Assembly: GCA_947176485.1 (NCBI GenBank)
Contig: CAMWQS010000014.1
Location: forward strand, 1 to 19,558
Source of the DNA: an uncultured Clostridia bacterium
GTDB taxonomy: Bacteria; Bacillota; Clostridia; Christensenellales; Borkfalkiaceae
Direction: 5' to 3'
Length of the DNA stretch: 19,558 bases
Shown: piece by piece, positions 15,226 to 19,558 of the stretch
Numbering within the stretch: position 1 is the first letter of the stretch
Layout of the letters: each line of letters begins with the position of its first letter
Made by a program: the position numbers and the translations under genes
Notes under the pieces: model-generated
What the model saw: only the letters and a program-made list of their open reading frames with translations
Database searches by the model: none
Told to the model about the DNA's origin: nothing

Positions 15226-15300
15226 GCTTCCGTAGTTAAATGGATATAACAGCCCCCTCCTAAGGGGCCGTTCCGGGTTCGATTCCCAGCGGGAGTACCA
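15226..15300 (+). tRNA. tRNA-Arg (anticodon CCU), CCA encoded
   Basis: The 75-base sequence folds as a tRNA. The acceptor stem pairs 15226-15232 with 15290-15296, with two G-U pairs. The D arm is at 15235-15250. The anticodon stem GCCCC/GGGGC (15252-15256/15264-15268) frames the loop CTCCTAA with anticodon CCT at 15259-15261, which reads the Arg codon AGG. The T arm has the TTCGATT loop (15278-15284) and a five-pair stem with one C-A mismatch. A discriminator A and genomic CCA end at 15300. A perfect terminator stem begins at that last A. Arg tRNA 3' ends are common integration sites, and a copy of this 3' end occurs at 15408-15426. Confidence 0.93.
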
Positions 15301-15345
15301 AATAAGCCGCGCAAAACGCTTTGTTTTGCGCGGCTTATTTTATGC
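15300..15345 (+). terminator. Terminator of tRNA-Arg
   Basis: AATAAGCCGCGCAAAAC (15301-15317) pairs perfectly with 15323-15339 around the loop GCTTT; A15300-T15340 extends it to 18 base pairs. A TTTT run closes it on the + strand. The stem starts at the last base of the tRNA CCA. Confidence 0.88.
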
Positions 15346-15407
15346 CGTTGATTTAAATTGAACCCGCGTTCGTGCGAGCGAAGCTACGCTTTGCGCTTTA
15401 CGCGCAA

Positions 15408-15426
15408 ATTCCCAGCGGGAGTGCCA
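15408..15426 (+). repeat. Copy of the tRNA-Arg 3' end
   Basis: Bases 15408-15426 repeat 15282-15300 (T loop through CCA) with 18 of 19 identical; the one change is G for A at the discriminator position. The stretch just upstream (about 15356-15407) does not match the rest of the tRNA and has no cloverleaf; it contains its own small stem TTTGCGC/GCGCAAA (15390-15396/15402-15408). The fragment resembles an att-type remnant left by an integrated element, or a decayed tRNA duplicate. Confidence 0.7.
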
Positions 15427-15461
15427 GAAACAGCGGCTGACGAACGCCAGCCGCTGTTTCT
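15426..15461. terminator. Hairpin after the tRNA 3'-end copy
   Basis: AGAAACAGCGGCTG (15426-15439) pairs perfectly with 15448-15461 (14 base pairs) around an 8-base loop. As with the real tRNA, the stem starts at the final A of the CCA-like end. The right side is followed by AT-rich sequence rather than a T-run, and the - strand has no T-run either, so termination is uncertain. It lies 17 bases beyond the permease stop codon and could still protect or end that transcript. Confidence 0.55.
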
Positions 15462-15477
15462 ATATTATATAATAAAT

Positions 15478-16623
15478 TTAATTTTCAAGCATAACTTCCT
15501 TTACGGAAACTTTGTTCAGTTTAAACGCATACACTGCCATCACTGCCGTATACAGCACGATAAAGCACGCAAGTGTTATAAAGAAAACGGGCACGTTAAA
15601 GTTATAATCGGGCACTGCTGCCACGTCCTTATAGACGATATTTACCATTAAGCTTAACAGTCCGTACTGGTACCCCGTGCCGACGACAAACCCCAAAAAG
15701 GCAAACGGCACGTAACCGCCGAACACCGACAAGGCGCACTCCTTCATCGAATACCCGAAAACCTTCATCATAGAAACGGTTTTGACGTTATTCTTTACCA
15801 ACGAAGTAACTGCCATAAACATCGTAGTTACGGCAAGAACTATGCCGATTACCAAAATCATTAAGCCCATCGTTTCGGTAGACAGCTGCTTCATTGAAGC
15901 GCCCATCTGCACCATTGCGGAAAAACAGAAGCACGCAAACGCAACGAAAAACGCCAGCAGCTTTTTACTGCCGAGAGTTTTAAAACAGGTTTCAACGAGA
16001 AACGAACGCTCCTTACTATCCTTCGCGGGTTTTTCTTTGCGCCTTTTTAATTTCTTTTCCACCCTTCCTTTTAACATATCGTTTACGGGACGGCGAAGCG
16101 CAAAATACGCGTAGCCGCACGCAAACAGCGAATAAATAATCGTAGGAACGAACACGAGCATTATAAGCAGTATCGCGTGGAAATGAATATCTATATCCAA
16201 AGTGTCTATCGTCAGTCCTTCGTAAATAAACGGCATTGCGATATGTCCCGCACCGAAGCCAAGCGCAGTGCCGATAAAAATGCTTAATCCGAACACCCAA
16301 AAACGGAAAGCTATTTTTTGATTAGACCATCCCATAGCCTTCAGTATTCCCAACTGCCGCATATGCCCGTCAACGTACAGTTTTATATAAAACACAACCA
16401 TTACTATTGCAATCAAACCAAGAAAACCGCCGCTTATCGCACTTGTGAATCTTGCGGTTGCAAGCTGAGCGTCGTATAAAGGTTGTTGCGCTTCAGTAAC
16501 CGTATCCTTTATCTCAACGGCGTCCATGTAGAAGTTCAAAAAGAAAGTGCACACGAATACGGCGCAGAACGCCACTATTATTATGCCGAACAGCTTTAAG
16601 CCGTCTTTTAAACTGATAATCAT
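15478..16623 (-). CDS. ABC transporter permease, FtsX-like
   Basis: The 381-residue membrane protein has two FtsX-like units. The first has a span near the N-terminus (about 12-34) and three more (about 60-190). The second repeats the layout (about 225-375). Between them lies a very basic cytoplasmic linker (KGRVEKKLKRRKEKPAK, about 185-201). The MRQLGILKAMGWS and VSMMKVFGYS segments are the coupling-helix type motifs that follow the second span in each unit. Outside loops are short, so it lacks the large periplasmic-like domain of MacB or LolC, and resembles compact Firmicutes permeases that move lipophilic molecules or peptides. The substrate is unknown. It starts 3 bases after the ATPase stop. 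It is the last gene of the tetR-ATPase-permease operon. Confidence 0.85.
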   Translation of the reverse strand: MIISLKDGLKLFGIIIVAFCAVFVCTFFLNFYMDAVEIKDTVTEAQQPLYDAQLATARFTSAISGGFLGLIAIVMVVFYIKLYVDGHMRQLGILKAMGWSNQKIAFRFWVFGLSIFIGTALGFGAGHIAMPFIYEGLTIDTLDIDIHFHAILLIMLVFVPTIIYSLFACGYAYFALRRPVNDMLKGRVEKKLKRRKEKPAKDSKERSFLVETCFKTLGSKKLLAFFVAFACFCFSAMVQMGASMKQLSTETMGLMILVIGIVLAVTTMFMAVTSLVKNNVKTVSMMKVFGYSMKECALSVFGGYVPFAFLGFVVGTGYQYGLLSLMVNIVYKDVAAVPDYNFNVPVFFITLACFIVLYTAVMAVYAFKLNKVSVKEVMLEN

Positions 16624-16626
16624 AGC

Positions 16627-17313
16627 TTACCACCCTATTTCAAACGCAGTTTTAGGGGATGCGTTGTGATAAACTTCGGTGATAACACCGCTGTTCATTT
16701 TTATAACCGTGTCCGCAGTTTCGGCAATATTCAGGTTATGTGTAACCATTACCATAGTAAAGCCGCGCTCGCCTTGCGACTTTATTATATAGTCAAGAAC
16801 TTCTCTGCCCGTCTTTTCGTCCAAAGCACCCGTCGGCTCGTCAAGAAAAAGAATTTTGGGGTTTTTAGCCAGTGCACGGGCAATGCATACTCGCTGTTGC
16901 TCGCCGCCCGACAGTTCGGCGGGTTTGTTTTTTAATTTGTTTTCAAGCCCCACCGCTTTGATAATTTCACGGAAGTCCTTGTTGCCTATCAAGTCCGCAC
17001 CCATTTTTACGTTGTTTTCTACGTTTAAATGCGGCAAAAGATAATATTGCTGAAAGATAAACCCAACGGTATTTCTTCTGAATTCCGTCAACTCTTTTTC
17101 CGTCATAGTAGATAAATCTTTATCGTCGTAAAAGACTTTGCCTCCGTCTACGCGTTCAAGACCGGAAAGCACGCTTAAAAGCGTTGATTTGCCCGAACCC
17201 GATGCACCGAGAATGACAATTTTTTCACCCTCTTTAATATCCAGCGAAACGCCTTTAAGAACTTCCACTGCTCCACCGTTATAAGTCTTTATAATATTTT
17301 CTGCTTTAATCAT
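16627..17313 (-). CDS. ABC transporter ATP-binding protein (MacB/LolD type)
   Basis: The 228-residue ATPase has Walker A GASGSGKST (36-44), Q-loop FIFQQYYLLP (86-95), signature LSGGEQQ (134-140), Walker B with the catalytic Glu in LFLDEPTGALD (156-165) and a switch His in VTHN. The EPTGALD form and the size place it in the group that serves FtsX-like permeases. It overlaps the tetR end by 4 bases (ATGA) and is followed 3 bases later by the permease, so all three are translated together. It powers the neighbour permease at the cytoplasmic face. Confidence 0.95.
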   Translation of the reverse strand: MIKAENIIKTYNGGAVEVLKGVSLDIKEGEKIVILGASGSGKSTLLSVLSGLERVDGGKVFYDDKDLSTMTEKELTEFRRNTVGFIFQQYYLLPHLNVENNVKMGADLIGNKDFREIIKAVGLENKLKNKPAELSGGEQQRVCIARALAKNPKILFLDEPTGALDEKTGREVLDYIIKSQGERGFTMVMVTHNLNIAETADTVIKMNSGVITEVYHNASPKTAFEIGW

Positions 17314-17888
17314 TTTCTTCCCTCCGATTTGTATTTCCTTATTATGCTTGCCCCCACGTCGTCCAGCATTTTAGAAACATCTTCTTGTGTAAAACCGCAA
17401 ACCTTGGTTGCAAGAAGGGACGCTATTCCGTGCGAATATATCCACATATGCAAATAAATATTTTTTGCCGTTTCCGTGGAGAAACCATATTCCGACTGAA
17501 CCGAACCTAAAATCTTTTCGTAATAGTTATCGATTATTGACAGAATGTTGCCAAGGTCGGGAACACTTTCCCGCTCCTTCATAAATAAAAGCTGAAACAG
17601 CTTCGGCTGTTCGGCGGCAAAACGGATATAGCCCGTACCCGAACCTTTAAATGCTTTTTTACCGCTCATACCTTCGTCCTCGTATTGCTCGTAAAGCTTG
17701 GTTGCGGCAGCCTTAACCTCGCCCTGCACCTCTTCCATTCCGTTAAACACAGTGAAAATCGGGCGGGGCGAGCTGCCAAGCTCCGCCGCAAGAGAACGCG
17801 CCGTCAATGCGTCAAACCCGTCGCGCCGTGTAATTTCAAACGCGGCGTTGATTATTTCTTCCTTAGTAAATTTTGCTTTAGGTGGCAT
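17310..17888 (-). CDS. TetR/AcrR family transcriptional regulator
   Basis: The 192-residue protein starts with a TetR-type helix-turn-helix domain (about 8-54: FTKEEIINAAFEITRRDGFD, ALTARSLAAELGSS). The all-helical C-terminal ligand and dimer domain contains RFAAEQPKLFQLLF (about 89-102), a common element in this group. It is first in an operon with an ABC pair, the usual sign of a repressor that senses the exported compound. Shine-Dalgarno AGGAG stands 5 bases before the ATG. Two palindromes overlap its promoter, consistent with autorepression. The ligand cannot be told from the sequence. Confidence 0.92.
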   Translation of the reverse strand: MPPKAKFTKEEIINAAFEITRRDGFDALTARSLAAELGSSPRPIFTVFNGMEEVQGEVKAAATKLYEQYEDEGMSGKKAFKGSGTGYIRFAAEQPKLFQLLFMKERESVPDLGNILSIIDNYYEKILGSVQSEYGFSTETAKNIYLHMWIYSHGIASLLATKVCGFTQEDVSKMLDDVGASIIRKYKSEGRK

Positions 17889-17923
17889 ATATACTCCTTA
17901 TTTAAAACTGATGTTTTGCAACG

Positions 17924-17963
17924 CTTGTTTTAGATTATAACAAGTTAATCTTGATAAGTCAAG
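17924..17963. promoter_or_regulatory. tetR operon promoter with overlapping operator-like palindromes
   Basis: On the - strand TTGACT (17962-17957), a 17-base spacer and TATAAT (17939-17934) form a near-consensus promoter. CTTGTT (17924-17929) and AACAAG (17939-17944) flank the -10 box as an inverted repeat with a 9-base spacer. CTTGA (17950-17954) and TCAAG (17959-17963) form a second palindrome over the -35 box, with a 4-base spacer. CAAG(17941-17944)-N5-CTTG links them. Binding of the TetR protein would block RNA polymerase directly. Confidence 0.75.
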
Positions 17964-17965
17964 AA

Positions 17966-17992
17966 AAAAGCGGTGCAACGATTGCACCGCTT
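17966..17992 (-). terminator. Terminator of the GH28 gene
   Basis: AAGCGGTGCAA (17968-17978) pairs with 17982-17992 around a tight CGA loop (or 10 pairs with a 5-base loop). Read on the - strand it ends in a T-run (TTTTTT), so it stops transcripts from the glycosidase gene just before the tetR promoter. Confidence 0.88.
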
Positions 17993-17998
17993 AAAAAT

Positions 17999-19537
17999 TT
18001 ATTTTGTAATAGTTATTTTTTTGACGTCTTCGGTTAGAACCGGCTCACCTATTTGTCCGCTTATTACAACGTTTTTAAGTAGGACTTTTTCAACGCACCT
18101 GAAATCAAGCCCTTGATTTTTCACGGCAACGTTTTTCTCACGCATAACGGCGTAGCCCTCTTCTGCGTTTTCGTTATATGTAAAGCTGACGTGGTCGAAG
18201 GTTATGCTTTTAATAGGCGATTCGGGCAAGCCGTAGAACGCCGCAGCCGCGTATTCAACACCCGTGCAGACCATATCTTTAAACACGAACGAGCCTATCT
18301 GCGGAGTTCGCTCGTCCACGGGGAGTTTTTCAGTTGACCAAACGTATTCCGTATGTCCCGTTTCGTCGCCCATATTGTAATACATGTTTATAACGAAGGG
18401 CACCTTTACGCTTTTCATTACTATGTCGGAAAAAGTTACGCCGTCGCACTTGCCTATTCTTCCTCTGCCGCGGCGGGTCTTTATCCTCAGCCCTCTATAA
18501 GTTCCCTCGAAAAGGCACTTAGATACGGTTACATCCTCTATACCGCCCGAAAGCTCGCTTCCGAACGCTACGCCGCCGTGCCCTTCGCGCATAAGGCAGT
18601 TTCTTATAGTTACGCCTTTACAAGGCGTTTTATAGCGTTTTGCAAACTCGTAAGTTCCCGATTTAAGTGAGATACAGTCGTCGCCGACGGAAATCTTTAC
18701 ACCGACGATTTCAACACCCGTACAACAGTCGGGGTCAATGCCGTCAGTCGTGGGCATATCCGAAGAATTTTCAAGAACCAAATCGTATAGCCTTACGTTA
18801 CTGCAAAAGAACGGGTGAATATTCCAACTGGGCGTGTTCCTAACCGTAATGCCGAGTACGGTTACACCGTCGCAGCGGTTAAAGAATAATCCACGCGGAC
18901 GCCACGCACCCCTTTTAATTCTGTGGTTAAAATACCAGTCACCTTGCACTGCCCCGCAATCTATTTCACCCTCGCCGATAATTGCAATATTATTCTGCGC
19001 GTAAGCAGTAAAAACGGAAGCGAAACAGTCGTCTTCTTCCCCTTGCCACGTGCCGATATTGCGGCGGCTTTTAATACCGTCAAGCACTCCGGGCAAGATA
19101 GGATAATCACCGCGGGCGGGTGCCGCACAAATTTTAGCGCCCTTTTCAAGATAAACCGTTATCCCGCTTTTCATAAATACGGGTTTTACGGAATACGTAC
19201 CCGCGGGCACCGTTAAAATCGAATTTTCGGGCAAACAATTCATTGCCGCATTGAACGCGCCCGTATCGTCGTGAATACCGTCGCCCAACGCCCCGAATTT
19301 TTCAATGCTTATTTCAAGGTCGGCTTGCGTCGTTCTGAACTTTACGCTTTCACCGTTAACCTTACACACGTAATCGGTGTTGGGAGCAAGCCCGAAAACG
19401 GAGAAAACGTTGCGGTTCTCTTGCCGAACGAGTTTATCGTTAAGCTCTATTAAAAAGTTATTTCCGCTGAAATACGGCGACAAATTGCCGTCAAGTTCAA
19501 ACGTTGCGCTTTTGGGTGTTAATGTAAGAATTTTCAT
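17999..19537 (-). CDS. Glycoside hydrolase family 28 protein (exo-polygalacturonase type)
   Basis: GH28 enzymes hydrolyse alpha-1,4 linkages of galacturonan or related pectin chains. The 512-residue protein has an N-terminal Fn3-like beta domain (about 1-70, with GLAPNTDYVCKV), a junction FGALGDGIHDDTGAF (81-95), and a right-handed beta helix carrying all four catalytic motifs: TTDGID (263-268, D265), GDDC (285-288, D286/D287), GHG (319-321, H320) and RIK (351-353). No signal peptide or membrane span is present, so it should act in the cytoplasm on imported oligosaccharides, as the exo-acting Fn3-GH28 enzymes are thought to do. The ATG at 19537 has only a weak GGTG upstream, and the promoter lies outside the window or in the last 20 bases. 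Substrate could be galacturonide or rhamnogalacturonide. Confidence 0.92.
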   Translation of the reverse strand: MKILTLTPKSATFELDGNLSPYFSGNNFLIELNDKLVRQENRNVFSVFGLAPNTDYVCKVNGESVKFRTTQADLEISIEKFGALGDGIHDDTGAFNAAMNCLPENSILTVPAGTYSVKPVFMKSGITVYLEKGAKICAAPARGDYPILPGVLDGIKSRRNIGTWQGEEDDCFASVFTAYAQNNIAIIGEGEIDCGAVQGDWYFNHRIKRGAWRPRGLFFNRCDGVTVLGITVRNTPSWNIHPFFCSNVRLYDLVLENSSDMPTTDGIDPDCCTGVEIVGVKISVGDDCISLKSGTYEFAKRYKTPCKGVTIRNCLMREGHGGVAFGSELSGGIEDVTVSKCLFEGTYRGLRIKTRRGRGRIGKCDGVTFSDIVMKSVKVPFVINMYYNMGDETGHTEYVWSTEKLPVDERTPQIGSFVFKDMVCTGVEYAAAAFYGLPESPIKSITFDHVSFTYNENAEEGYAVMREKNVAVKNQGLDFRCVEKVLLKNVVISGQIGEPVLTEDVKKITITK

Positions 19538-19558
19538 AAGTTACACCAATAATTGAAT

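Noticed and set aside
15352..15426. A second complete tRNA gene ending at the CCA copy
   Set aside because: Only the last 19 bases match. Upstream there is no acceptor strand complementary to CGGGAGT at the right distance and no anticodon arm.
15358..15651. Open frame of 97 codons on the + strand after the tRNA
   Set aside because: It crosses the hairpin at 15426-15461 and runs antisense into the permease end; no ribosome site and no family resemblance.
15478..17888. FtsE/FtsX division transporter
   Set aside because: The permease has two FtsX-like units and is controlled by a TetR regulator; FtsX has a single four-span unit and FtsE lacks such a partner. It is an export-type ABC system rather than FtsEX.

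Overview
This window looks like the chromosome of a low-to-moderate-GC Gram-positive bacterium, probably a clostridial lineage. The reasons are a SpoVG gene, a classic dcw (division and cell wall) cluster opened by MraZ, a MurE with the DNPR signature of meso-diaminopimelate enzymes, SigA-type promoters with 17-base spacers, and purine-rich ribosome binding sites. No finer taxonomic placement is claimed.

Layout. Bases 1-480: spoVG on the + strand, ending in a hairpin shared with ftsZ, which converges on it. Bases 486-13876: twelve dcw genes on the - strand. In transcription order they are mraZ, rsmH, an ftsL-like gene, a class B PBP (ftsI type), murE, mraY, murD, ftsW, murA, ftsQ/divIB, then a terminator and a new strong promoter, then an ftsA-like gene and ftsZ. 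Bases 13993-14739: murI on the - strand. Bases 14878-15300: rpsT and tRNA-Arg(CCU) on the + strand. Bases 15301-15477: hairpins and a second copy of the 3' end of the tRNA. Bases 15478-17888: a TetR-ABC ATPase-permease operon on the - strand, with palindromes over its promoter. Bases 17999-19537: a GH28 (polygalacturonase-type) glycosidase without a signal peptide.

How the genes work together. MurI supplies D-glutamate. MurA commits UDP-GlcNAc to peptidoglycan, MurD and MurE add D-Glu and meso-DAP, and MraY makes lipid I. FtsW and the PBP polymerise and crosslink at the septum, with FtsQ and FtsL as the regulatory bitopic proteins. FtsZ builds the ring. murF, murG, murC, murB and ddl are not in the cluster, and the sporulation genes that often follow ftsZ in spore formers are absent.

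Most notable points: (1) the ftsA-like protein has degenerate nucleotide-binding motifs and no C-terminal membrane-targeting helix; (2) the PBP gene has no in-frame ATG/GTG/TTG covering its apparent N-terminal tail, and one base fewer in a G5 run would restore an ATG start; (3) a 19-base repeat of the tRNA-Arg 3' end lies 126 bases downstream, and each copy runs directly into a hairpin at the terminal A of CCA; (4) mraZ has a period-10 TGGGA array just upstream of a near-consensus promoter; (5) the murA leader can form two mutually exclusive hairpins. No clearly new multi-gene system was found.
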